From Megasphaera hominis (lineage in GTDB: Bacteria; Bacillota; Negativicutes; Veillonellales; Megasphaeraceae), in the NCBI RefSeq assembly GCF_014269395.1, contig NZ_JACOGK010000011.1:9792-73791 (forward strand): 64,000 nucleotides of DNA, read 5' to 3'. Position numbers and translations under genes: made by a program. Below are positions 33,231 through 41,334 of the stretch, piece after piece. How positions within the stretch are numbered: the first letter of the stretch is position 1; each line of letters opens with the position of its first letter. Under the pieces are notes generated by a model. The model was not told the DNA's origin. It saw nothing but the letters and a program-made list of their open reading frames with translations, and made no database searches.

Positions 33231-34658
33231 ATGATGGCACATTTTAATCCGGTCACACCGGAACTGGTAGCAGACCTGAAACGGGTCCTCAGTGATAAGC
33301 AAGTAAAGACAGACGAAGAATATCTTACAGCCTATCAAACAGACGAAGAAGGCAATTCTTATTATTTCCACAAGCCTGAGGTAGTCGTCTTTCCGGAAAC
33401 GACGGAACAGGTAGCAGACGTCGTCAAATTAGCGAATCAGTACTTGGTACCGCTTACGCCGCGCGCAGCCGGCTCGGGTGTTGCCTGCGGAGCTATCCCC
33501 GTGTACCACGGTATCGTTGTCGAATTGGAACGCATGAATAAGGTGCTTACCTTCGATGCCGACAATATGTATGCTGTCTGCCAGACCGGCGTGCGGACCA
33601 GTGACCTTCAGGAAATGGCCCGGCAGCATCATTTGCTCTATGCCGGTGATCCATCCAGTGCCGAAAGCTGCCAGATCGGCGGCAACGTGGCGAATAATGC
33701 CGGTGGCAATAAGGCTGTTAAATACGGCACAACACGCAACCAGCTCTATAGCCTGAAGGTCGTTACGCCGACGGGGGAAATCGTAACGGCTGGGGCGCGC
33801 CTGCAAAAGAGCTCGACCGGCCTCTGTTTGGAACAGCTCTTTGCCGGTTCTGAAGGGACACTGGGGATCATCACGGAAGTGACGGTCAAGCTTCGTCCCT
33901 TGCCGCCTTATCGTTTTAACGTGGTGTGTGTCTTTAAGAGCGATGAAGAAGCCTTTGCGCTGCCCAATAAGATCCTTAAGGCCGGCATCGACCCGACGAG
34001 CATTGAATTCATGGATAACGAAGCCCTGGTCATGACGACGAAATTCCTTTCCATGCCTATGCCTCATGTCGATGAAGGGGCAGACTACGTCATCGTCACG
34101 GTAGAAACGTTCAGCCAGGATGATGCCGACCGCAAGATGGAGCAGCTCTGCGATCTGGCAGAAGCCAACGGTGCCGTCGATGTCCTCGATGCAGACGAAC
34201 GGATCTGGAAGCTGCGCAAGCAGTTTGCCGAAGCAGCGCGGGACGTGGATAAAATGTTCCAGACCGAGGATTTTGTCGTTCCCTTGGACCAGATTGCTGC
34301 CATGACGGCCCAGATTCCGGAACTGCGGGAAAAATACGATCTCTATTGCGTCACTGTAGCCCATATCGGTGATGGCAACATTCATGTCCTGCCCCTGAAT
34401 GCCAAAGGCCTTTCACCGGAAGCATGGTTTGAAAAAATCAAAGCCTTCCATGCAGACCTTTTCCCGCGCGTCTACGCCTTAGGCGGCAAGATGTCCGGCG
34501 AACATGGCATCGGCTACAAGAAACTCGAAGAATTTGCCAAGTGCACGCCAGCGGCAGAGCTGCACGTCATCAAGGCTATCAAGAAAGCCTTGGATCCGAA
34601 TAATATCATGAATCCAGGCAAACTGGTCGATATGACAGGCGATTTCGTTGCCGATTAA
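33231..34658 (+). CDS. FAD-linked D-lactate dehydrogenase / glycolate oxidase GlcD-type
   Basis: The 475-residue protein has a PCMH-type FAD-binding domain (~45-225) with 'PRAAGSGVACG' and 'GNVANNAGGNKAVKYG', and the vanillyl-alcohol-oxidase C-terminal domain with the metal/substrate motifs 'AHIGDGNIHV' and 'SGEHGIGYKK'. Lactate-using Negativicutes oxidise D-lactate with a flavin dehydrogenase of this family that passes electrons to EtfAB. No etf genes are in the window, so glycolate or another 2-hydroxyacid is possible. Monocistronic, with a structured leader and a terminator. Confidence 0.85.
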   Translation: MMAHFNPVTPELVADLKRVLSDKQVKTDEEYLTAYQTDEEGNSYYFHKPEVVVFPETTEQVADVVKLANQYLVPLTPRAAGSGVACGAIPVYHGIVVELERMNKVLTFDADNMYAVCQTGVRTSDLQEMARQHHLLYAGDPSSAESCQIGGNVANNAGGNKAVKYGTTRNQLYSLKVVTPTGEIVTAGARLQKSSTGLCLEQLFAGSEGTLGIITEVTVKLRPLPPYRFNVVCVFKSDEEAFALPNKILKAGIDPTSIEFMDNEALVMTTKFLSMPMPHVDEGADYVIVTVETFSQDDADRKMEQLCDLAEANGAVDVLDADERIWKLRKQFAEAARDVDKMFQTEDFVVPLDQIAAMTAQIPELREKYDLYCVTVAHIGDGNIHVLPLNAKGLSPEAWFEKIKAFHADLFPRVYALGGKMSGEHGIGYKKLEEFAKCTPAAELHVIKAIKKALDPNNIMNPGKLVDMTGDFVAD

Positions 34659-34672
34659 TTGAATAGTTATGC

Positions 34673-34715
34673 AAAAAAGACGCTGGCTCCGAGGGGGAGC
34701 ACAGCGTCTTTTTTT
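34673..34715. terminator. Bidirectional intrinsic terminator
   Basis: AAAAAAGACGCTG...GGCTCC pairs with GGAGC...CAGCGTCTTTTTTT between the convergent D-LDH and uracil-DNA glycosylase genes; its edge touches the glycosylase stop codon. Confidence 0.88.
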
Positions 34716-35373
34716 AGAAATGCCGTTGTTCTTTTACGGCTTGGTATTGAGCCAGGAGATTGGGCTTTTCCGGGCTTTGATAGACGTAATCCGGACAGGC
34801 AGCCTGCGCCTTTTCTACGGCAGCCTTAAAATCATAGTAGACCTGCCATTTTGCTTCAATCAGGTCTTTGCCTGTTTGCCGCAGGAGAAAGGCCGGGTGA
34901 TACGTTGGCATGACGGGAATACCCTGCCAGTCGAACCACTTGCCGCGGTTGCGCATGATACTGGCAGCGTGGCCGTAGAAATACTGAAAGGCCACCTTGC
35001 CCAGGCAGACGATGACCTGCGGGGCGACCAGTCCGATTTCCCGGACGAGATGGATGTTGGCACAGCCCTTGCCTTCTTCCAGCGTCGGCGTACGGTTGTT
35101 TTTGGGCCGGCATTTGACGATGTTCGTGACGTAAATACGGTCCCGCGTGAGGCCGACGCTCCATAAAGCTTTATCGAGGAGCTGGCCTGACGGGCCTACG
35201 AGAGGAACACCATATTCATCTTCCACACCGCCTGGCCCTTCGCCGACGAACATGATGGGTGAGGCCGGATCGCCCGTAAAGCCTGTAGGACCGCGATTGC
35301 CTTCGTGGCGCAGCTTACACGCTTCGCACTGGGCGAGATCCTGCAGCCAGGCTGCCATCTTGTCGCCGCTCAT
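34714..35373 (-). CDS. Family 4 uracil-DNA glycosylase (iron-sulfur)
   Basis: A 219-residue protein with four Cys positioned for a [4Fe-4S] cluster ('CEACK' at ~16-19, 'VKCRPK' at ~87, and 'EEGKGCANI' at ~103), the uracil-pocket motif 'GEGPGGVEDEYGVPLVGPSGQLL' (in part, ~45-67) and the second motif 'PTYHPAFLLR'. Family 4 enzymes remove uracil from DNA to start base-excision repair. The start overlaps the stop of the YbaK gene by ATGA, so the two are co-translated. Confidence 0.93.
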   Translation of the reverse strand: MSGDKMAAWLQDLAQCEACKLRHEGNRGPTGFTGDPASPIMFVGEGPGGVEDEYGVPLVGPSGQLLDKALWSVGLTRDRIYVTNIVKCRPKNNRTPTLEEGKGCANIHLVREIGLVAPQVIVCLGKVAFQYFYGHAASIMRNRGKWFDWQGIPVMPTYHPAFLLRQTGKDLIEAKWQVYYDFKAAVEKAQAACPDYVYQSPEKPNLLAQYQAVKEQRHF

Positions 35374-35882
35374 CGTACGCGCCCTTCTGTGAGTGTTACG
35401 TCCTTCATGGTAAGATCCGCCAGCACGGCACCGGTCACTTCCATGATGGAGGCAGCCGGTAAAAATACCTGCTGTCCCCGCTGGCCGGCACTGATGCTGA
35501 TGGCGTCATACGTTTCTGCCGATGCATCAATATACGTTGGAAATTGTTTTTTCATACCAATAGGCGAGCAGCCGCCGCGGATATAACCGGTCAGGCCGGG
35601 CAGGTCTTTGACATGCAGGAGCTGCACGCTTTTATTGCCACTGCAGGCCGCCGCTTTTTTCAGGTCCAATTCTTTATCGCTGGGAATACAGAAGACGACA
35701 GGGCCGGTCTTATTTCCTTGTCCGACGAGGGTCTTAAAGACCTGTTCCGGATCCATGCCCAAGGCTGCTGCCGCGTGGACGCCGGAAAGGTCGTCTTCCG
35801 AGTATTCATAAGCCTTCGTTGTATAGGCTATTTTTTGTTTATCTAAAATGCGCATGACGTTTGTCTTCTTTAATTTGGCCAT
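35370..35882 (-). CDS. YbaK/EbsC-type aminoacyl-tRNA deacylase
   Basis: Start at 35882 after GGAGG. The 170-residue protein matches the YbaK family: 'TNVMRILDKQKI' opening, 'PEQVFKTLVGQG', 'KKAAACSGNKSV' and 'GYIRGGCSPIGMKKQFPTYID' region (~105-125). YbaK hydrolyses mischarged Cys-tRNA(Pro). Upstream gene of a two-gene operon with uracil-DNA glycosylase. Confidence 0.92.
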   Translation of the reverse strand: MAKLKKTNVMRILDKQKIAYTTKAYEYSEDDLSGVHAAAALGMDPEQVFKTLVGQGNKTGPVVFCIPSDKELDLKKAAACSGNKSVQLLHVKDLPGLTGYIRGGCSPIGMKKQFPTYIDASAETYDAISISAGQRGQQVFLPAASIMEVTGAVLADLTMKDVTLTEGRVR

Positions 35883-35983
35883 GCTTTCGCCTCCCTGCAT
35901 TGATTTGTTTCACTTTACTATAGCATAGGGACGTGAGAAATGCCAGGGTACCTGCCAGGTGACGATTTTGGCTAAATCATATA

Positions 35984-36012
35984 TTGCATTGCAGGAACAG
36001 CTCGCTTATAAT
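35984..36012 (+). promoter_or_regulatory. Promoter of the omega-amidase-like gene
   Basis: TTGCAT (35984-35989), 17-bp spacer, perfect TATAAT (36007-36012), 50 bp before the start codon. Confidence 0.75.
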
Positions 36013-36062
36013 AGAATATACAGCAATTATGATTTTATTCACACTCTGAGGAGGTGCACATA

Positions 36063-36845
36063 ATGAAGATAGCAGCCGTACAGGCAGCCATTGCCTATGG
36101 AGATGTAGAAAAGAATTATGCCTTAGCAGCAGAGAATATAAAAAAGGCGGCAGCTGCCGGAGCCGGCCTCGTTGTCTTGTCGGAGCTTTGGAATACGTCC
36201 TTTTATCCGCCAGATATTATGGATCTTGCCGACCGGGATGGTGTCCGGACACAGGCCTTTTTGGCAGAAGAAGCAAAGCGCTACGGCGTTCATATCGTTG
36301 GCGGTTCCGTTGCCAATCGCCGCGGTGACAACCTGTACAACACGACCTTTGTCGTAAATAAGGCAGGCCAGGTCATCGCTACGTACGACAAAGTCCACCT
36401 TTTTACGCCTGGAGGAGAGGACACGGTGTTTACGCCGGGCGATCATCTGAATGTATTTGAATTAGACGGTATCAAAATGGCGTCGATCACTTGCTATGAT
36501 ATCCGCTTTGGCGAATGGGTGCGTATGGCAGCCCTGGCAGGTGCCCAGATCTTATTCGTTCCGGCCGCCTGGGCAGAACAGCGGCGGCAGCATTGGCTGA
36601 TACTCAATCAGGCCAGGGCCATTGAAAACCAATTCTACGTCGTAGCCGTCAACAGCTGCGGAACGACCGATACCGTGCGCTTTGGTGGCAGCTCGCTGAT
36701 TGCCGACCCGTGGGGAACCATGCTGGCCCAGGGCGGAGCAGACGAAACGATCCTCCTGGCAGATGTGGATTTTTCCATTACGGAACGAATTCGCCAAAAG
36801 ATCAACGTCTTCCGTGACCGCCGGCCCGATTTATACAAATTATAA
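36063..36845 (+). CDS. Nitrilase-superfamily amidase, omega-amidase/Nit2-like
   Basis: ATG 36063 follows GAGGAGG (36048-36054); the GTG at 36054 lies inside that site. The 260-residue protein has the Glu-Lys-Cys triad: Glu in 'LSELWNTSF', Lys in 'YDKVHLF' and Cys in 'ITCYDIRFGEW'. Motifs and length fit the Nit2/omega-amidase branch, which hydrolyses 2-oxoglutaramate-type amides. It is followed by an AEC carrier and an M20 amidohydrolase on the same strand. The specific substrate is inferred. Confidence 0.85.
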   Translation: MKIAAVQAAIAYGDVEKNYALAAENIKKAAAAGAGLVVLSELWNTSFYPPDIMDLADRDGVRTQAFLAEEAKRYGVHIVGGSVANRRGDNLYNTTFVVNKAGQVIATYDKVHLFTPGGEDTVFTPGDHLNVFELDGIKMASITCYDIRFGEWVRMAALAGAQILFVPAAWAEQRRQHWLILNQARAIENQFYVVAVNSCGTTDTVRFGGSSLIADPWGTMLAQGGADETILLADVDFSITERIRQKINVFRDRRPDLYKL

Positions 36846-36868
36846 CGAGTTAAGGAGTTGAGGTCCTC

Positions 36869-37816
36869 ATGGAAGGGGCTATTCATGGCCTGCAGGGTAT
36901 TTTTGAGGTCATTTTTATCATTGCAATTGGCTTTGTCTTGTGCCGTAAGGGCTGGTTTGACAGCAATACGAGTGCCCTCTTGACACGCATCGTCATGAAG
37001 GTGGCTTTGCCGCTCTACATGGTGGTCAATATGGTGCGCGATTTTACGCACGATTCGCTCGTACAGATGGCACCGGATTTGCTGCTGCCCTTTGCGTCTA
37101 TCTTCCTGGCTTATATTGTCGGACGCATAGCGGCGAAGGTGTTGCATATCCGTAAGGAACGGCAGGGCATCTTTATTACGTGCTTTTTTATTGCCAATAC
37201 TATTTTTATCGGCCTGCCGGTTAATCTGGCCCTCTTCGGGCCGAAGAGCGTGCCGTCGGTTATGCTGTACTATATGGCCAATACGACTATGTTTTGGACG
37301 TTAGGGATTTACCATATTGTCAACGATAGTACAGGTGGCAAAAATATGCCCCTCTTTTCTATGCAGACCTTGAAAAAAGTATTCTCTCCGCCTCTTGAGG
37401 GCTTTCTCGTAGGCCTGATTCTGGTCATGCTGGAAATACCCTTGCCTGATTTTCTCGTCATGAGCTTTCAATACGTAGGCAATTTGGCGACGCCCTTGTC
37501 CCTCATGGTCATCGGCATCGAAATGAGCGGCATCGTCTGGGCGGACATCCATTGGGACCGCGATATTATCGGTGCTCTCGTCGGCCGTTTTCTCGTCTGC
37601 CCTTGCTGCGTACTGGCCCTTTTGCCGTTTATTCCCATTACGGACATGTCGGCTAAGGTCTTTACCATGCAGGCCAGTATGCCGGCTATGACGCAAATGA
37701 CCGTCGTGGCCAAATCCGTCGGTGCCGACGTACGCTATTCGACAGAAATCAGTTTTATTTCCATTGTCTTAGGTCTCCTGGTCATTCCTTTGTATATGAC
37801 CATCGTCGGGGGCTGA
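36869..37816 (+). CDS. AEC-family (auxin efflux carrier) permease
   Basis: The 315-residue integral membrane protein has about ten hydrophobic segments, and the AEC features: 'GFVLCRKGWFD' in the first helix, 'LPLYMVVN' soon after, and 'GNLATPLSLMVIGIEMS' in the second half. Bacterial AEC carriers move organic acids such as malate or malonate. Start 24 bp after the amidase stop, behind AAGGAG. A terminator-like hairpin follows, so read-through to the M20 gene may be partial. Confidence 0.88.
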   Translation: MEGAIHGLQGIFEVIFIIAIGFVLCRKGWFDSNTSALLTRIVMKVALPLYMVVNMVRDFTHDSLVQMAPDLLLPFASIFLAYIVGRIAAKVLHIRKERQGIFITCFFIANTIFIGLPVNLALFGPKSVPSVMLYYMANTTMFWTLGIYHIVNDSTGGKNMPLFSMQTLKKVFSPPLEGFLVGLILVMLEIPLPDFLVMSFQYVGNLATPLSLMVIGIEMSGIVWADIHWDRDIIGALVGRFLVCPCCVLALLPFIPITDMSAKVFTMQASMPAMTQMTVVAKSVGADVRYSTEISFISIVLGLLVIPLYMTIVGG

Positions 37817-37832
37817 CAAGTTGTATTCATGT

Positions 37833-37858
37833 GCCGGCAAGCGTATTGCCGGCCTTTT
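37833..37858 (+). terminator. Terminator or attenuator hairpin between AEC carrier and M20 gene
   Basis: GCCGGCAA (37833-37840) pairs with TTGCCGGC (37846-37853), followed by CTTTTA. The short T tract suggests partial termination. Confidence 0.6.
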
Positions 37859-37883
37859 ACTGTGAAGAAAGGACGTGTATTGC

Positions 37884-39050
37884 ATGTCATTATGGGATGC
37901 CTTTTCTGCCAATGTGCAGAAATTTGCACCACAAGCCTTTACCTTAAACTATGAAATTGCCAACGATCCGGAATTATCCGGACAGGAATATCACGCCTGC
38001 GCCCGTCATGTAGCGGCGTGCCGCTCGTTGGGGATGGACGTGGAAGAACACTTTAGCGGCCAGCCTACGGCGTATAAGGCCGTCGTAAAACAGCCCCGGC
38101 AGCCAGCTCTGCGGGTCGGTATTTTGGCTGAATACGATGCCTTGCCGGAAATCGGCCACGGTTGTGGTCATTCGGCCGGCGGCGCCGTGAGCTTTTTGGC
38201 TGCCGCTGCTTTTCACGCCATGCCTGATCTGCCGGTAGCCGTCGATCTCTTCGGTACGCCTGATGAAGAACTGCACGGCGGCAAAGTACCCATGTGCGAG
38301 CAAGGCGTCTTTAAGGACTATGATCTGGTCCTCATGGTGCATATGTCGTCGTGTGAAACGACGCCGAATTCGCGCTTTTTGGCCTTAGATGATTATCGCG
38401 TCCGCTTCCACGGCCAGACGGCTCATGCCGCAGCCCATCCCTGGGAAGGCCGCAATGCCTTGAACGGCGCGACCTTGTCCCTCCATGCCATCGATATGCT
38501 GCGCCAGCACGTCCTGCCCGATACGCGTATCGGCACGTATATCGTCAACGGCGGCACGGCGTCTAACGTCATCCCGGACTTTGCCGAACTCGAATGCTGC
38601 ATCCGCCACACGACGCGGACCTACCTCGACCAGGTCGTAAAACGCATTATGAACTGCTTTGCCGGCGCCGCCTTGGCGACGGAAACGACGTATGAAGTAG
38701 AACAAGTGGGGTATAAATACGACGACCTCATTTGGAATGAAACGGCAACGGAAGTGGTCCGTCAGGTTCTCCGGGAGATGAAGATTCCTTTCGTAGAACC
38801 CGGTATTGGCGGCAGCTCCGATATTGCCAACATTAGTCACCAATGCCCGGTGCTTCATCTCCATTTGGCCATGGGCGATACCTTCTATCCGGACCATTCC
38901 CGGGAAATTGCCGACTTGGTCAAAAGCAAGACGATCGAACCGGTCATCGTCCAGGGAGCAGAAATCATTGGCCGGACCGTTTTGCGCATTGCTGCTGACC
39001 CGGCTCTTAAAAAAGCGATTCGTGCAGAATTCGACAAGTCAGAAAAATAG
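37884..39050 (+). CDS. M20-family amidohydrolase (AbgB/aminoacylase-like)
   Basis: ATG 37884 is placed correctly after AAAGGA; GTG 37875 is too close to it. The 388-residue protein has the M20 metal motifs ('EYDALPEIGHGCGHSAGG', 'GTPDEELHGGK', 'VHMSSCE') and the dimerisation domain beginning near 'QTAHAAAHPWEGRNALNG'. It fits the subgroup of amidohydrolases that split N-acyl amino acids or p-aminobenzoyl-glutamate. Co-oriented with the amidase and carrier, suggesting uptake and hydrolysis of amide-bonded compounds. Confidence 0.87.
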   Translation: MSLWDAFSANVQKFAPQAFTLNYEIANDPELSGQEYHACARHVAACRSLGMDVEEHFSGQPTAYKAVVKQPRQPALRVGILAEYDALPEIGHGCGHSAGGAVSFLAAAAFHAMPDLPVAVDLFGTPDEELHGGKVPMCEQGVFKDYDLVLMVHMSSCETTPNSRFLALDDYRVRFHGQTAHAAAHPWEGRNALNGATLSLHAIDMLRQHVLPDTRIGTYIVNGGTASNVIPDFAELECCIRHTTRTYLDQVVKRIMNCFAGAALATETTYEVEQVGYKYDDLIWNETATEVVRQVLREMKIPFVEPGIGGSSDIANISHQCPVLHLHLAMGDTFYPDHSREIADLVKSKTIEPVIVQGAEIIGRTVLRIAADPALKKAIRAEFDKSEK

Positions 39051-39068
39051 GACATAAAAATAAGACAG

Positions 39069-39111
39069 AAAAAATTCCAAGTTTGCCAGAGCAGACTTGG
39101 AATTTTTTTTT
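39069..39111. terminator. Bidirectional intrinsic terminator
   Basis: AAAAATTCCAAGT pairs with ACTTGGAATTTTT between convergent genes, with long A and T runs. Confidence 0.9.
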
Positions 39112-39919
39112 ATGGCAAGGCACAGATTCCCGGCCGGCGTAACGACAGGTATTGCTTTTCCTGGCGCAAGGCAGCGGCTTTAGCGAAGTCCAGGTCGGCC
39201 AGGAGCAGTTCTTCCCCTGTACCGGCCAGGGCAACGACGCTGCCATCCGGGCCGGCTACGAGACTTTCGCCGCAAAAGTCCATCATGCCTTCCCGGCCTG
39301 TGCGGTTAATCATAACCGTGTAGAGGCTGTTTTGAAAGGCAGGAATGCGCATTTCCCATTGGAAGACGTCACGGGGTTCACTCGTTTCGTTGGCTACGGC
39401 TGTAATGATGACGTCTGCCCCCTGCAGGGCCAGGGAACGGAAGCTTTCGGGATAATGGCGGTCAAAACAAACGATGAGGCCTATGCGTCCGGCCCTGGTG
39501 GGAGCGACGAGAAAGCCGTCGTTTCCCGGCGTGAAGTAATCCTGTTCATAGAAATGGGGCGCCCGGACAATATGATTTTTGGCTGCTGTCGTGACTAGTT
39601 GCCCCGTTTCGTCGATGACCAGCATGTCTGAATAGATGTGCCGGTCTTTTTCTCTGAGGGCAAGAGAAAAGACGCCGACTATATGATGTTCCCGGCAGGC
39701 CTGGCAAAAGCCCTGTATATACGGATGGGTACGGGAGATGGCAAAGTCGTCCCCTGAAAGACCGGCATATTGGGCAATGTACTGGCTGAGCTGACCTTCG
39801 GGAAAGCAAATTATGCCAGCACCAGCTGTAGCGGCGCGGCGGACATAGTCTAAGGATTTTTGATAGTTTTCTTCCATATTGGCACTCATGGCCATTTGGG
39901 CACAAGCAATACGAACCAT
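39110..39919 (-). CDS. Nitrilase-superfamily carbon-nitrogen hydrolase
   Basis: The start at 39919 follows AAAGGAG; the open frame continues upstream inside the LysR gene and is not coding there. In the 269-residue protein the triad is Glu in 'CFPEGQLS', Lys in 'AAKNHIVR' and Cys in 'IVCFDRHYPES'. It is a different branch from the amidase at 36063 (carbamoylase/amidase-like rather than Nit2-like). It lies 5 bp behind the LysR gene and so is in its transcript; the natural amide is unknown. Confidence 0.86.
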   Translation of the reverse strand: MVRIACAQMAMSANMEENYQKSLDYVRRAATAGAGIICFPEGQLSQYIAQYAGLSGDDFAISRTHPYIQGFCQACREHHIVGVFSLALREKDRHIYSDMLVIDETGQLVTTAAKNHIVRAPHFYEQDYFTPGNDGFLVAPTRAGRIGLIVCFDRHYPESFRSLALQGADVIITAVANETSEPRDVFQWEMRIPAFQNSLYTVMINRTGREGMMDFCGESLVAGPDGSVVALAGTGEELLLADLDFAKAAALRQEKQYLSLRRPGICALP

Positions 39920-39924
39920 AGCAA

Positions 39925-40818
39925 TCACTCCTTTACGTGAGGCAGCTGTTCTTGCAGATATTGAAGAAAGACACGGGTCACGGCTGACATAGCCCGGTCC
40001 CGCAGTACTGTTACCATACGCCGTGTCTCCAGTCCCGGGCCAATGAGGGGACAGCAGCAGATTTCTTCGGCCAGCTGGTCCGGCCGGGCTGTACCCACAA
40101 AGATGGCGGCGGCTGTGCCGGACAAAGCCCAGCGCAGAGGCAGGTAGCGGGAGGCAGCAGTCAGGCGGATACGCGGTGTAAAGCCGGCACTTTGACAAAT
40201 TTCCCTGATTTTTTGCTGGAAACCGCGGGAAATGGCCAGAGGAATATCTTCCAGGGCTGTTACCGGCAAGGCTCCTGCTTTGGCAGACAGGCCGGGCAGA
40301 TCCCGGTGAAAGGCAATCATCAGGCGTTCATCCACCAGGTGAGGCGCAGTAAAACGCGGCGGCAAGGGAGCCGCCCGGCGGATAATAGCCACTTCAATCC
40401 GTTCCTGATCCAGCAGGGTCAAGAGCTGATCCGAGTTTTCCTCGCAAATATCAAAGTCGATGTGCGGATAGGCCTTGCCAAAGGTCATGAGCATGTCGGC
40501 TAATTCCGAATCAGGCCACGAGGGCGTCAGGCCTAAATGAAGGGTACCACGCGTCCCTGCAATGCAGGCGTGGATTTCCTCCTGCGCTGCCTGTTCCATG
40601 AGGCACATGCGCTTGGCCCGTTCGTAAAGAATCTGGCCGGCGCTGGTCAGGGAAATATGACGGGCACTGCGCTTTACCAAGGCTGTGCCATAGGCCGCTT
40701 CCAAGGTTTTGAGCTGATGGCTCAAGGCCGGCTGGGCAATACACAGTTCCCGCGCTGCGGCAGAAATCGTGCCGGCATCGATGATTTTGACGAAATTACG
40801 ATACGTTTCCAGATTCAT
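39925..40818 (-). CDS. LysR-family transcriptional regulator
   Basis: The 297-residue protein has an N-terminal winged HTH ('SAAARELCIAQPALSHQLKTLE', in part ~18-38) and a LysR effector domain (~90-290). It is divergent from the ferredoxin/oxidoreductase operon at 41127 and co-transcribed with the nitrilase behind it. Dyads in the shared intergenic region are candidate binding sites, including one just upstream of the operon -35. The likely role is activation of the operon in response to an amino acid, 2-oxoacid or amide. Confidence 0.92.
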   Translation of the reverse strand: MNLETYRNFVKIIDAGTISAAARELCIAQPALSHQLKTLEAAYGTALVKRSARHISLTSAGQILYERAKRMCLMEQAAQEEIHACIAGTRGTLHLGLTPSWPDSELADMLMTFGKAYPHIDFDICEENSDQLLTLLDQERIEVAIIRRAAPLPPRFTAPHLVDERLMIAFHRDLPGLSAKAGALPVTALEDIPLAISRGFQQKIREICQSAGFTPRIRLTAASRYLPLRWALSGTAAAIFVGTARPDQLAEEICCCPLIGPGLETRRMVTVLRDRAMSAVTRVFLQYLQEQLPHVKE

Positions 40819-40841
40819 GGGAACCTCCTTTGTATATTTTG

Positions 40842-40859
40842 AAGAGAAATTTTTCTCTT
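40842..40859. promoter_or_regulatory. Palindrome close to the LysR start
   Basis: AAGAGAAA-TT-TTTCTCTT, an 8-bp inverted repeat with a 2-bp centre, 24 bp upstream of the LysR start codon; a candidate autoregulatory site. Confidence 0.4.
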
Positions 40860-41009
40860 TTGTATTTTTACAGGAAACACTAAGCGTGACTGCTACGTTG
40901 CGGACAGAGAAAATCGGTTGAGCTTATTATACGCGTTATATCCTATAAAATCCATATGGATATAAGGACAAAAAAGAGAAAAGAGGACAAAAGAGAGGAT
41001 AAGATATAA

Positions 41010-41035
41010 AATTTCACGATACTTCCTATGAAATT
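41010..41035 (+). promoter_or_regulatory. Candidate LysR activation site upstream of the oxidoreductase operon
   Basis: AATTTCA (41010-41016) and TGAAATT (41029-41035) form a 7-bp inverted repeat with a 12-bp spacer, centred about 55 bp before the predicted start of the operon and ending 8 bp before its -35. The rest of the 40819-41126 gap is purine-rich AT sequence with a TCCATATGGA palindrome near 40953. Confidence 0.5.
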
Positions 41036-41043
41036 CCTGTATT

Positions 41044-41071
41044 TTTACGCTGCCGGTTTTACAGCTATACT
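41044..41071 (+). promoter_or_regulatory. Promoter of the 2-oxoacid oxidoreductase operon
   Basis: TTTACG (41044-41049), 16-bp spacer, TATACT (41066-41071). The imperfect -35 fits activator dependence. Confidence 0.6.
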
Positions 41072-41126
41072 ATGAGTAAAAAGAAAGACAAGTATATAAA
41101 AATGTGAAGCTTAGGAGGCGTAACGT

Positions 41127-41333
41127 ATGATGGCACAGGAACATAAAGAATTTGTGTTAGATCGTCATCTTTGTAAAGGCTGCGGTATTTGTACCGCCTT
41201 GTGTCCTAAATCTGTTCTGGATACGGATGAAGCCGGGAAGCCCGTTTTTGCACGGCCTGATGATTGTATAAGCTGTATGTTGTGTGAACTACGGTGTCCC
41301 GATTTTGCAATCAGAATGTTAGGAGGAAACTGA
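41127..41333 (+). CDS. 2-oxoacid:ferredoxin oxidoreductase delta subunit (2[4Fe-4S] ferredoxin)
   Basis: The 68-residue protein has two Cys clusters: 'CKGCGICTALCPK' and 'CISCMLCELRCPD'. As a separate small subunit in front of alpha, beta and gamma genes it is the electron-exit ferredoxin of a four-subunit KorDABC/VorDABC-type enzyme. Start at ATG 41127 (or the next Met) after TAGGAGG; one base separates it from the alpha gene. Confidence 0.93.
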   Translation: MMAQEHKEFVLDRHLCKGCGICTALCPKSVLDTDEAGKPVFARPDDCISCMLCELRCPDFAIRMLGGN

Positions 41334-41334
41334 G

